Made by a program: the position numbers and the translations under genes
Assembly: GCF_000372745.1 (NCBI RefSeq)
Contig: NZ_KB889607.1
Coordinates: 1 to 64,000 of the forward strand
From: Embleya scabrispora DSM 41855
Lineage (GTDB): Bacteria > Actinomycetota > Actinomycetes > Streptomycetales > Streptomycetaceae
Direction: 5' to 3'
Length of the DNA: 64,000 bases
In this document: positions 18,813-28,061 of the stretch, in pieces
Layout of the letters: the number at the start of each line of letters is the position of its first letter
Position numbering within the stretch: the first letter of the stretch is position 1
Notes under the pieces: model-generated
Database searches by the model: none
What the model was told of the DNA's origin: nothing
The model's input: the letters and a program-made list of their open reading frames with translations, nothing else

Positions 18813-19139
18813 TCAGATGTTGTGCGGAGCCGGCGGCTTGACATCCTCGCCGTCCAGGCTCCGCAAATTGTTCACGACCACCTGGAAGGTGTCGCTGAAC
18901 TGCTTGATCGAAACCATCGCCTTGTCGAGCGAGTTGGTCAGCTCGTCATAGGACTGGGTCATCTGCGGGCTCGTCTTCCGCAGATAAAGGCCACCATCGG
19001 GGTTCAGCAACGCCGTCACGGTGGTGCGCAGTGTCTTCAGGGAAGTCTGCGTGTTCGCCGCGCTCAGCACCATGTCGTCGGAGACCAGTTGGACCTCCGC
19101 GATATTGACGTCGACATCCGTACCCAGGGGTGTGGTCAT
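18813..19139 (-). CDS. WXG100-like small protein, GLYL variant
   Basis: 108 residues from the ATG at 19139; the upstream ribosome site is poor. It is predicted helical with a central turn GGLYL at residues 49-53 in the place where WXG100 proteins have Trp-x-Gly. The pattern after the turn (Ser, then Y64, then a leucine heptad) is shared with the 103-residue neighbour, so the two are paralogues. WXG100 proteins form four-helix-bundle dimers exported by FtsK-type ATPases. The gene is last in a three-gene minus-strand operon converging on the ATPase gene. It is a likely export substrate or partner. Confidence 0.75.
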   Translation of the reverse strand: MTTPLGTDVDVNIAEVQLVSDDMVLSAANTQTSLKTLRTTVTALLNPDGGLYLRKTSPQMTQSYDELTNSLDKAMVSIKQFSDTFQVVVNNLRSLDGEDVKPPAPHNI

Positions 19140-19180
19140 GTCAATCCGTTTCGGGGTGGGGGGTGATGTGCCGGAATCGA

Positions 19181-19492
19181 TCACGCGGACTTCTGGAGTG
19201 CCGCCTTCATCGATTCGTCGAGCTTTTGCGCCGCTTCGACAATCTTGTCGAATTGGCCGGAGAAAGTGGCGATGGTAAGGATCGCCTTTTTCAGGTCCTC
19301 GCTCAGCGTCTTGTACTTGGTGTTGAGTTCCTCGCTGCTGAGCTTGAGCCACAGGCCGGATCCGGGCTTCAGCAATCCGTCCACCTTGGCCTGGAGTCGG
19401 TTGATGTCCAGGGTGGCCGTCTCGGATACCCGCTTCATTTCGAGCTGGGCGGTATGGACCTGGTCATAGGTAATCTTGAAATCGCTGGGCAC
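19181..19492 (-). CDS. WXG100-like small protein, GLWL variant
   Basis: 103 residues from the GTG at 19492 with AAGGAG six bases upstream. Two amphipathic helices flank SGLWL at residues 45-49. The tryptophan is present, but a leucine and lysine follow it rather than x-Gly. Length and helical periodicity fit WXG100. It is paralogous to the next gene downstream, with a 41-bp gap. The pair would form a heterodimer in analogy with EsxA/EsxB. Confidence 0.8.
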   Translation of the reverse strand: MPSDFKITYDQVHTAQLEMKRVSETATLDINRLQAKVDGLLKPGSGLWLKLSSEELNTKYKTLSEDLKKAILTIATFSGQFDKIVEAAQKLDESMKAALQKSA

Positions 19493-19544
19493 GAGAACTC
19501 CTTCGCGGGCGGGTGGTGCTGCTTCGGGAAACGATCCGCGGGCG

Positions 19545-20363
19545 CTACCTCCGGTCGCGCCCGCCGCCGCCGGTCGGTGGGCGGTTGGGCGGTTCCTTGA
19601 CGACCTTGGTCCACTCGGCCTTCGGGTCGTTGACGTTGGGGGTGGTGTAGACCGTCGTGCCGTCCTTGTCGGTGACCGTCTTGGTGCCCCGGCCCGAGCC
19701 GTCGACCGTGACCTTTTCCGTGGTCACCGAGCCGTCGCGGCCGGTGGTGACGGTGTCGTAGGCGCCATGGGCACCGTATGTGGTGTGCTCGGTGTAGGTG
19801 GTGCCGTGGTCGGTGATGGTCACCGTCTGCTCGGTGACGTTGTAGTCGCCGTCGACCTTGACGGTGACGTCGGTGGTCACGCCGTACTTGTCGGTGCTCG
19901 TGTAGTGCAGGGGTGGTTCGGCGCTCGGTTGCGGGGGCGCCGTCTCGCCTTCCTTGGGCTTTCCGTCCGGGTGGGTCCTGAGCCATTCCTCCCAGGTCTT
20001 CTTCTGTTCCAGCCAGCGATTCAGTGGATTACGGCCGGGTGTCGCGGCGAATTGCGCGGCGACACCGTCGTCCCATGCCTCGGCACCGTCCGCGACATAG
20101 CCGAGGAGTTTGGAAAGCGCCTCCAGACCCTCGACTGCCTTACCCATCGGAAACGACCAGGCCGTGTAGAAGGAGCCGAGCGGAGCGGCCACTCCACCGA
20201 TGTCCCCGGCCGGAACGGTACCGTGCTGCCCGGGCACTCCGGAACCATAGGTGCGAAACTTCGACGCGTCGTCCTTGAAGGTATTGGCGAGCGCCGTCAA
20301 CGCGCCGGCCATTTTGCGAAGCTCGGTGTAATCCAGGGAGATATCGGGCAAAGGGAACTCCAT
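19545..20363 (-). CDS. WXG-domain protein with Thr/Val-rich beta tail
   Basis: 272 residues from the ATG at 20363. Residues 1-110 are helical, with AWSF (W about 69) at the expected turn, in the style of longer WXG-domain secretion substrates. A Lys/Pro/Glu linker follows (about 140-165). The last hundred residues are Thr/Val/Asp-rich with short repeating strand motifs (VTVKVDG, VTITDHG, VTTGRDG, VTVDGSG), suggesting a small beta-solenoid or beta-sheet repeat. It heads the minus-strand operon with the two short WXG-like genes and is divergent from the giant gene. It could be an exported substrate or a chaperone-type partner. No toxin domain is recognised. Confidence 0.7.
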   Translation of the reverse strand: MEFPLPDISLDYTELRKMAGALTALANTFKDDASKFRTYGSGVPGQHGTVPAGDIGGVAAPLGSFYTAWSFPMGKAVEGLEALSKLLGYVADGAEAWDDGVAAQFAATPGRNPLNRWLEQKKTWEEWLRTHPDGKPKEGETAPPQPSAEPPLHYTSTDKYGVTTDVTVKVDGDYNVTEQTVTITDHGTTYTEHTTYGAHGAYDTVTTGRDGSVTTEKVTVDGSGRGTKTVTDKDGTTVYTTPNVNDPKAEWTKVVKEPPNRPPTGGGGRDRR

Positions 20364-20543
20364 TCGACGGCTCTTCGCGAGCTGCGCGGCCCGAACACTG
20401 GCGCCGCGTCTCATCATCGGCCAAGATTGCCGGAGAATAAAGAGCCGCACCCACAACGGTCCCGATATCCGTGCCGCGCGAGTGCGACATCCGCCACGCG
20501 AGGAGCGACACCCGACGCGTACGAACTGCCGCCCGGAGGCCCC
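20364..20543. promoter_or_regulatory. Divergent promoter region between WXG operon and giant gene
   Basis: 180 bp that must drive both the three-gene minus-strand operon and the plus-strand giant gene. An AT-richer patch with AGAATAAAG lies near 20433-20441. GGAGG at 20535-20539 is the ribosome site of the giant gene. Confidence 0.5.
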
Positions 20544-23500
20544 ATGCCACGCAATGTCGATGCCACGACGTTGAAAAAGCTGGGATACACGACGGACCCT
20601 ACGCCGGGTGATCCGACCTCGATCACGGATGCCTCGCTATATCTGGCCGCGTTGACCAAGAAAGCCGGCGACGCCTCCACGAAACTCGCCGGGCTGCTCC
20701 AGGAGGGCCCGAAAGCGCCGCTGATGGGCGAGGCGGCCGGCGAGCTGCGCGCGCACGTCAAGGACCAGCTCAAGTTGTTCGTGGACAAGCTGGCCCAGGC
20801 GACCCAGCTCGCGAGCACGGCGCTGTCCACGTACTCGACGGATCTGCTGGCCGCTCAGCAAAGGGCCGGGGAGGCGCTGAACGCCGCGGCCCCACTGCCC
20901 GAGAACGACCCGGGTCTGGCCGCGGCCAAGGCCACCATGGCCACGGCGCGCACGATGTATCTGGACGCGGTGGAGAAGGCACGCAAGTCGCTGGCGTCGG
21001 CCACCGCGCTCAAGACGAGTCCCAAGACGGTGGCCGAGGAGTTCTGGGACTTCTTCAAGATCTTCACCATCGTGCTGACCGTGCTCGGTGTGCTGTTCGG
21101 CGGCCCGCTGGGCCTGTTGGCGTTCGGCGCCAACCTGGTCGTGCTGGGCAAGACCATCGCCGACTTCGCCCGGGGCAAGGCCAGTGGCCTGGAGTTGTTC
21201 CTGAACATCCTGGGCGTGCTGTTCCCCTCCACCAAGGCGCTGTTGCCCGCGCTGCTCAGCGGCCTGAAGAACCTCCTGGTGGGCCTCGGCAAGGGCGCGG
21301 TCAACCTGTTCAAGGGCGCCGGCGACCTGTTGTCGCTGCTGAGCACCGGGCTCAAGGGATTCAACCTGGCCGGCTGGAAGTTCGCGTTGGCCTACGCGAG
21401 CCTGCTGACCGGCACGCTGGTCTTCAAGGGCGGCGCGCTGGTCGGCAAGCTGCTCACCCTGCCGTTCAAGGCGATCGTCTGGATGGGCAAGACCGCTTGG
21501 GCGGTGGGCAAGAAGGGCTTCGGCGAACTCAAGGGCTGGGGCTCGCTGGGCGTCTTCCTGCCGGTCGCCGGTGACGAGATCGCCAAGCTGGGGTTGGCCC
21601 GGGCACTCAGGATCGGGTTCTGGGAGCGCGGTGTCCTGGGCAGCCAGAAGGACTTCATCCGCGCGTCGCTGGGTGTGCCGCCGGCGGCGGCGGGCGGCGC
21701 GGGCAAGTTCGGCGGTCACAACCTGGACCGGGTGCCCGGCCTGACCGGCAAGGATCTCGCCGCGTTCAACGGCCATCCCAACCTGTCCATCGGGGCCTTC
21801 GACCCGGGCGGCATCGCCCGGGCCGGGAGTTCCTTCGACACCGCCGTGTTCGTCCCGGCCGCCAGTGGCCTGTACACCCCGCACTACGGGCTCGGCGTGT
21901 ACACCTTCGACCACACCCTGCTCGGGCACGAGGGGCTGCAATCGCTGGGCAGCACGGTCGGCCACGCGGCCGGCCCGAATACGCACTGGAACTCGCTGCA
22001 CGACGTGCTCAACCAGGCGACCGGCGGCATGTCCGCGCTGCACGGACTGACGGGCGCCGTCTCGCCGCACACGATCGGCAGCGCCGTGGAGGGCAGCCAG
22101 TCGTTCACCAAGAGTGCGATCGCACTGGGCGACGACGTACGGATGACCCCGCTCCCGGAGATCCGCCGGCTGACCCACGGCGACACCACGCTGACCAGCG
22201 TCGGTACGGAGCGCTTCGTGGCCGCGGCCCCCGACCCGCTCGCGAACAAGATGCCGCCGCCGACCTCCACGCACACCCCGAGCCTGTCCCACTCCGTGTC
22301 CTCGCCCGGCACGCCGACCTCGGTACACACGCCGACGCCACTGACCGAGGGGGCGGGCACGCGGCCGACGGTCGGCACCTCGTTCTCCACGGCGCCGACC
22401 GGCGGGGCTGCGGCCAAGGTGGACGTGTTCGACATGCTGGCGCCCGCACCGGGCCGGGTCGGGTCGACGCCGCCGCCGGTCCCGCCCGCGGGTCCGGGCG
22501 GCGCGGGAGTGTCCGCCCTGCACCAGGACAAGGCGTTCGACCTGTTGGCGGGCGGATCCCGGGGCGCGGACCAGGTCCCGGCCGTGTCCGCCCGGTTCAC
22601 CCCGGTCGACCTGGCGGGCGGCAACACCGCCGCCCCGCGCCCGGACCTGGCGGGTGGTCGGGGCGCGACGGACACCGTGTCGGCACTCGTCGGCGAGAAG
22701 ATCCCGCTGCGCGCCGACCCGCCCCGGGTCGATCCCACGCCCGTACCGCCCGCCTCGCCCCCTTCCACCGTCGGCGTGGGGCATCCGTCGCCGCCGCCGA
22801 ACGCACTGGCCGACTTCGGGGCCGAACAGCGCAATCTCGTGACCAAGGTGCTCGACGACCTGGCCGACGGACCCGGCCCCGGTGCCAAGTCCACGATCCC
22901 GCTGCCCGGTTCACGGATCGAGGCGTGGCACGACTACACCCGGGCCAAGCACACCTTCGAGCGGGCGGCCGCGGCAGAGCAGGCGCTGCGGGTCGGGCAG
23001 TTCACCGGCGATACCAGCAGCGGCACGGTGCGGGCCGAGCTGATGATCGCCACCGCGAGCCGGGCCAATGCCGGGCTCGCGCTGGCGGATGCCACAACCG
23101 CGTTGAAGGCGTGGGGCGTGGACCCCGCGGTCGCCGCCCCGGCGATCGCCGAAGCGCTGGCCAAGCTGCCGGGCCTGCGCGGCGGGACGCGCCCGGTGGG
23201 GGGCGGCCCCGACGTCCGACCGCGCACAACCGACTCCTGGCGCCACCCCGAACGGGCCGCCCGCACCGACGAGTCCGTCATCGTCCGGTTCGACGGCCCG
23301 GACGGCATGGACCACTTCGAGATCCACGGCCCGATGGGCCCGACCGGCACACGTGCCCTCCTGCACGACGGATATCGCCTGCCCGACGGCACCCACCAGG
23401 TCTTCGACGGTCCCGCGCGTGCCGACAGCGCGTTCCAGGTCTGGGCGGACACCGACGGCACCATCCTCAGGCGCGGTGAACTGCGGGCCGACGGGCACAC

Positions 23501-26500
23501 CTTCCGGGTCACCGATGTCGAGGGCGGCAATTTCCAGCTCTGGAGCGCGCGCGACGCCCACGGCGACCACCGCGTCCTCGCCGATGCCCGGCGCCTCGAC
23601 AACAGGCACTTCAAGGTCTTCGACGGCCCGGAACGACCCGGCACGGGATTCCAGATCTGGCGGGACCCGTACGGCACCTCCATCCTGAGCGCCCACCCCG
23701 GCCCGAACGGCACCTTCCACGTGCACTACGGCCCCGCCGGGCATTCGGACGACTTCAGGGTCTGGGGGCCGGAAGGGGCCGACGGCATCCACCCCGTGCT
23801 CGGCGATGCCCACCGACTCCCCGATCGCACCTGGGAGATCCGGGGCCTGCCGGGGCGCGCACCCGACGACTTCCAGGTCTGGGGACCACGCGGCGCCGAC
23901 GGCGCGCACCCGGTGCTCCAGGACGTGTACACACGCGGCGACGGCATCTTCCAGGTCTACGACGGGCCCCGGCTCGGCCCCACCCAGGACTTCCGGATCC
24001 GGGACGCCCAGGGCAACATCACCGGAGCGGGCAGGTATCGGGCCGAGACCGCGGACTTCATGGTCACCAACGTCGGGGACCGGCACTTCCAGGTCTGGGA
24101 CACCACCGGATCCGTCCTCAAGACCGGCGAGCACCTCCCCGGCACCGACACCTTCAAGGTCACCGGCGCCACCGGCGACGACTTCCAGATCTGGGGACCG
24201 GCAGACGCGCACGGCGCGCACCCGGTACTCGGCGACGCCCGATCCCTCGGCGACGGCACCTACCGGGTGGTCGACGGAGCGCCCACCGGACCCACTCAGG
24301 ACTTCCGCATCCAGGACGGGACCGGCACCGTGCTCAAGGCCGGCGAATACCGGCCCCTCAGCGGCGACTTCAAGGTCACCGTGCCCGGCGGGCGCGACTT
24401 CGAGATCTGGGGTCCACCGGCCGAAGGGGGCACCCACCCGGTACTCGAGGTGGCCGAGTCCCTCGGCGACGGCACCTATCGGGTGGTCGAGGCGCCACGG
24501 ACCGGACCGACTCAGGACTTTCAGATCCGGAACGGCGAGGGCACGGTCCTCAAACACGCCGAATACCGGCCCCACACCGATGACTTCAAAGTCGCCGAGC
24601 CCGGCAACGCCGACTACGAGATCTGGGGACCACGCCCCGCGGACGGCAGCCCCCACCCGGTGCTCAACGACGCCCGCGCGCTTCCGGACGGCAGCCACCA
24701 GGTCTACTCCCGGCCGCGCACCGGCCCGGCGCAGGACTTTCAGATCTGGAACCACGACGGTGTCCCGATCAAGAACGGCACCCGGATCCCGGGCAGTGAG
24801 CGCTTCCGGGTCACCGGTGTCGACGACCAGGTCGAGGGCTTCCAGATCTGGGGACCCCGGGAGGGGAACCCCCAGGCCGTGCTCGCCGACGCCCGCCGAC
24901 TGGGCGACGGCCGGTATCAGGTCTTCGACAACGCGCCCTGGGCCACGGAACGCAACTTCGAGGTGTGGGCGGACGACGCCTTCAAGTTCGACCGCAATGG
25001 TGGCGTGCACGGTAGGCGGGTCACCCAGATCGGCGAATACCAGCCGTTGAGCGGCGAGTTCAAGGTGAGCGACCGGATGCGCAACACGTGGGAGCAGTGG
25101 GACAGCCCCGACCCGGTCCGGCACCGGCTCGTCGAGTACCCCCTCGACGGCCCGATCGCCGGTGTCACCCGCCGGATCGATCACGAGACCCTCACCTGGC
25201 ACGACAAGCGCCCCCCGGGCACCGTGGTCGGCCACAACGTGGGTTGGGAACACATGTCGTTCCGCAAGGGCGTGGTGGAGAAGTGGCCGGCCGGCCCCGA
25301 CGGCGCGGACAACGGGATCCGCCGACTGGTCGACGGCGACGGAACTCCCGTCTACACCCGAGACCCGTCGAGCATCGAGGGCGGCGGCTGGATCGAGGGT
25401 TCCCGGGATCACCGGGGCAAGTGGACATGGGTCGAGAAGACCACCCACAGTCGCCCGATCGCATCCGGCAGCCGCTACGTCCGCTGGGACAACACCTCGT
25501 ACGACGTGATCGACGGCGTCTTCGAGCTCAACGCCCGGCACCTGTTCGGTGGGAAGGTACGCGACTTCTTCCCGCAACTGGACGGTGGCGTCCTGATCAG
25601 CGAGAAGTCCCCTCTCGGGGGCTGGAACTGGCAGAAATGGGGGTCGGACGGCGCGCTTCAGGCCAAGGGCAGGCTCGACTTCCGGTTCAGCCTGGACTTC
25701 GGGTTCAAGGCCCGGGTCACCCATGTCAAGGACGGTACCGACGCGGCATTGCGGGACGTCGGCGACAGCGGGCTCGTCGCCTTCGAGAAATTCGCACCGA
25801 TTCGCGGCGGGCTGGGAAGGAAGTTCTTCTCGGCACCCGACAAGGCCCGGGGCACCAGGCAGTACACGTTCGAGCCGACCGCGCAGCCCGCGAACCAGTT
25901 CAAGCACTACATCGAGCGCAACTACGTCAACGAGGAGGTCGCGACCTTCTCGAAGTTCGGCGACGACGAGTTCAAGGCGCGCCGGATCTGGCAACAGCGC
26001 TTCGACGTCCCGTTCTTCCCCGGCAAGCCGGACTTCCCCGGGGCCTTCTTCACCGGCGACGACCGACTCTTCCGGCACTGGGAGGTCTCGAAGAAGGGCG
26101 GCGTCGGCGGCACGGAGACGATCGAGCGTTCGGTGCGCTTCCAGCGGCTGGACGGCACGTGGCAGGACTTCGACGCGAACGGCCGACTGCTTCGCGAGAG
26201 CCGAGTGCTCCTGGACGGTCGCAAGATCGAATTCACCGCCACCACTCCGGGTGGAAACGGAACCTGGCGAGAGGTCGGTGGCACCGGGACCGGGGTCCGC
26301 GAATTCGGGGCCGACCACCGCTGGACCGACTTTCGGACCGTCCCCGGTTCGGAGCAGCGCATCGTGGTCCGCGAAGTCGTGGACGGCAAGGGCACGGTGC
26401 GCGAGTACGCCGGTGATCCGGGGGCGAACGGACCGTGGGTGGACCGCAACCGATTCGGCCAGATCGTCGAACGCCGCGACGCGCTGGAAGGCGGCGGCTT

Positions 26501-28061
26501 CCGGCACGCGAGGATGGACCACAAGCCCGACGGCCCCTTCACGTGGCACCGGCAGGGCCCCGACGGCGTCGGCCTCCCCGGTGTCGAGAACACCGGTCAC
26601 CGCACCACCAACCGCGGCGGTGCCCGGATGTGGGGCGAGGGATTCGACGACGGGTTCAAGGATTTCCGCCGGATCAACGGCCAGGACGTCCTGGTGTACG
26701 AGCACAAGATGCTCGGTGACGGCCGGGTCGCGGTGATCGAACGCGATGCCGCGGGCAACTACACGACCACGGTCAGGAACCGCGCGGGCGCCCCCGACCC
26801 GCATCCCGGCGAGCACCGGGTGAGCCACGTCGGTGCGGACGGCAAGTACTGGCGCGACGAGATCCACGTGAACGGCGACACGCACACCATCCGCGAGGGT
26901 CGCGGCGACGCGATCCGTGAATACCGGGTCGACGCGAACGGCATCCCGAACACCCGACACTGGGACGACTTCCGCAACGGCACGAAGATCCGCTCGTTCG
27001 AGCCGATCACCCACCAGGGAGACGTGGTCGGCTATCTGGAGAAGGACCTCGCCTACCTCCAGCAGCGTCTGTACGACGCGGACGGCGACATCGTGGTCCA
27101 CCAGGGCTTCTCCACCAAGATCTTCGAGAAGCTGCCGACCGCCGAATCGGGCGTGCTCAACCGCATCAAGTCCTGGGCACATCCGGACAAGCTCGGCGCG
27201 GCCGGCGTCGACTCGCGGTTCAAACTCGTCGGCCGCGCCGTGGACCACCACGGTGCGTTGACCGAGTTCCGCGGCTACAACCGCGGCCTCGCGGACACCA
27301 ACCGACGGCACTGGGGTGCACCCGACGCACTGAACGGCACCCGGGAATGGACCTTCGAGCAGAAGGTCTGGACCAAGGTCGGCATGGAGTTCATGCAGGA
27401 CTTCGGCTTCTCGGTGCTCGCCGGCATGATCACCGAGCTGATCAACGACAAGGAGATCTCCGGCTCCGACTGGGGACGGATCTTCCTCAACTCGGCGGTA
27501 TCCGCGAGCTTCGCCGGCCTGATGGCCCGCCTGCACGAACTCAAGTTCCACCCGGGCTCGTTCTCCCCCAAGCAGTTCAAGGACGGGCTCACCGCGAACG
27601 ACTTCGGCAAGCCGTTCAACACCAACCCGTACTTCGGCGACAACTGGAAGACGGACTGGTCCAACTTCGACACCGCGCTGCGCTGGCGCTCGGGCCTGTA
27701 CAAATTCGGCCTGGGCCTGGCGGTCAACCCGATCGTGGCGTTCGTCAACGGCTCGATCAACGCCGCGGTGTTCGGCGACAAGAACGGTGTCAAGCACTAC
27801 GGCTTGGACGCCCTCAAGTTCGGCGGCGTCGCGGCGCTGGGCTCGCTGGCCACCGGCGCGTTCGGTCCGGGCGCGTTGAAGTTCGGCCTCGACTCCTACC
27901 TGGCGGGCCGCTTCTGGCGCAAGGCCGGACTCCTGGACCTGGGCATCAAGTTCGGCGAGAAGCTCATCGACGCGCAGATCAACAAGTTCTTCCAGAACTG
28001 GCTCGGGTTGAACGACAAGTACCTCTACCACCCCACACCCGAGAACGGACGACAGCCGTGA
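20544..28061 (+). CDS. Giant type VII-associated protein with about sixteen short repeats
   Basis: 2505 residues from the ATG at 20544, five bases after GGAGG. Residues 1-150 are helical and WXG-like in character. Hydrophobic segments follow at about 168-205, and further hydrophobic/amphipathic stretches at 230-340. About 560-800 is a Pro/Thr-rich linker. A second helical block (about 760-890) precedes residues 913-1510, where a unit of roughly 35 residues recurs about sixteen times, each ending in Phe-x-(Ile/Val)-Trp or Phe-x-Ile-Arg plus Gly/Asp. Residues 1511-2270 have looser Gly/Asp/Trp-rich strands recalling YD/RHS repeats. The last 235 residues are again hydrophobic/helical. The N-terminal helical region and the position opposite WXG genes suggest an exported or membrane-inserted substrate. 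No nuclease, protease or other toxin motif and no immunity gene was recognised. Confidence 0.75.
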   Translation: MPRNVDATTLKKLGYTTDPTPGDPTSITDASLYLAALTKKAGDASTKLAGLLQEGPKAPLMGEAAGELRAHVKDQLKLFVDKLAQATQLASTALSTYSTDLLAAQQRAGEALNAAAPLPENDPGLAAAKATMATARTMYLDAVEKARKSLASATALKTSPKTVAEEFWDFFKIFTIVLTVLGVLFGGPLGLLAFGANLVVLGKTIADFARGKASGLELFLNILGVLFPSTKALLPALLSGLKNLLVGLGKGAVNLFKGAGDLLSLLSTGLKGFNLAGWKFALAYASLLTGTLVFKGGALVGKLLTLPFKAIVWMGKTAWAVGKKGFGELKGWGSLGVFLPVAGDEIAKLGLARALRIGFWERGVLGSQKDFIRASLGVPPAAAGGAGKFGGHNLDRVPGLTGKDLAAFNGHPNLSIGAFDPGGIARAGSSFDTAVFVPAASGLYTPHYGLGVYTFDHTLLGHEGLQSLGSTVGHAAGPNTHWNSLHDVLNQATGGMSALHGLTGAVSPHTIGSAVEGSQSFTKSAIALGDDVRMTPLPEIRRLTHGDTTLTSVGTERFVAAAPDPLANKMPPPTSTHTPSLSHSVSSPGTPTSVHTPTPLTEGAGTRPTVGTSFSTAPTGGAAAKVDVFDMLAPAPGRVGSTPPPVPPAGPGGAGVSALHQDKAFDLLAGGSRGADQVPAVSARFTPVDLAGGNTAAPRPDLAGGRGATDTVSALVGEKIPLRADPPRVDPTPVPPASPPSTVGVGHPSPPPNALADFGAEQRNLVTKVLDDLADGPGPGAKSTIPLPGSRIEAWHDYTRAKHTFERAAAAEQALRVGQFTGDTSSGTVRAELMIATASRANAGLALADATTALKAWGVDPAVAAPAIAEALAKLPGLRGGTRPVGGGPDVRPRTTDSWRHPERAARTDESVIVRFDGPDGMDHFEIHGPMGPTGTRALLHDGYRLPDGTHQVFDGPARADSAFQVWADTDGTILRRGELRADGHTFRVTDVEGGNFQLWSARDAHGDHRVLADARRLDNRHFKVFDGPERPGTGFQIWRDPYGTSILSAHPGPNGTFHVHYGPAGHSDDFRVWGPEGADGIHPVLGDAHRLPDRTWEIRGLPGRAPDDFQVWGPRGADGAHPVLQDVYTRGDGIFQVYDGPRLGPTQDFRIRDAQGNITGAGRYRAETADFMVTNVGDRHFQVWDTTGSVLKTGEHLPGTDTFKVTGATGDDFQIWGPADAHGAHPVLGDARSLGDGTYRVVDGAPTGPTQDFRIQDGTGTVLKAGEYRPLSGDFKVTVPGGRDFEIWGPPAEGGTHPVLEVAESLGDGTYRVVEAPRTGPTQDFQIRNGEGTVLKHAEYRPHTDDFKVAEPGNADYEIWGPRPADGSPHPVLNDARALPDGSHQVYSRPRTGPAQDFQIWNHDGVPIKNGTRIPGSERFRVTGVDDQVEGFQIWGPREGNPQAVLADARRLGDGRYQVFDNAPWATERNFEVWADDAFKFDRNGGVHGRRVTQIGEYQPLSGEFKVSDRMRNTWEQWDSPDPVRHRLVEYPLDGPIAGVTRRIDHETLTWHDKRPPGTVVGHNVGWEHMSFRKGVVEKWPAGPDGADNGIRRLVDGDGTPVYTRDPSSIEGGGWIEGSRDHRGKWTWVEKTTHSRPIASGSRYVRWDNTSYDVIDGVFELNARHLFGGKVRDFFPQLDGGVLISEKSPLGGWNWQKWGSDGALQAKGRLDFRFSLDFGFKARVTHVKDGTDAALRDVGDSGLVAFEKFAPIRGGLGRKFFSAPDKARGTRQYTFEPTAQPANQFKHYIERNYVNEEVATFSKFGDDEFKARRIWQQRFDVPFFPGKPDFPGAFFTGDDRLFRHWEVSKKGGVGGTETIERSVRFQRLDGTWQDFDANGRLLRESRVLLDGRKIEFTATTPGGNGTWREVGGTGTGVREFGADHRWTDFRTVPGSEQRIVVREVVDGKGTVREYAGDPGANGPWVDRNRFGQIVERRDALEGGGFRHARMDHKPDGPFTWHRQGPDGVGLPGVENTGHRTTNRGGARMWGEGFDDGFKDFRRINGQDVLVYEHKMLGDGRVAVIERDAAGNYTTTVRNRAGAPDPHPGEHRVSHVGADGKYWRDEIHVNGDTHTIREGRGDAIREYRVDANGIPNTRHWDDFRNGTKIRSFEPITHQGDVVGYLEKDLAYLQQRLYDADGDIVVHQGFSTKIFEKLPTAESGVLNRIKSWAHPDKLGAAGVDSRFKLVGRAVDHHGALTEFRGYNRGLADTNRRHWGAPDALNGTREWTFEQKVWTKVGMEFMQDFGFSVLAGMITELINDKEISGSDWGRIFLNSAVSASFAGLMARLHELKFHPGSFSPKQFKDGLTANDFGKPFNTNPYFGDNWKTDWSNFDTALRWRSGLYKFGLGLAVNPIVAFVNGSINAAVFGDKNGVKHYGLDALKFGGVAALGSLATGAFGPGALKFGLDSYLAGRFWRKAGLLDLGIKFGEKLIDAQINKFFQNWLGLNDKYLYHPTPENGRQP
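23281..25075 (+). repeat. Protein-level tandem repeat array, about 16 units
   Basis: In translation, units of about 33-37 residues recur, with alternating endings such as DFQIWGP and DFRIQD and shared blocks HPVL.DA, LGDGTY.V and GEY.P. At the DNA level the copies are similar but diverged, so the array is old or under selection rather than newly amplified. Confidence 0.75.

Noticed and set aside
22911-28031. Minus-strand frame of 1706 codons opposite the giant gene
   Set aside because: It has repeats only because the coding strand does. It shows no motif, and the plus-strand frame has a ribosome site, helical N-terminus and coupled downstream gene.
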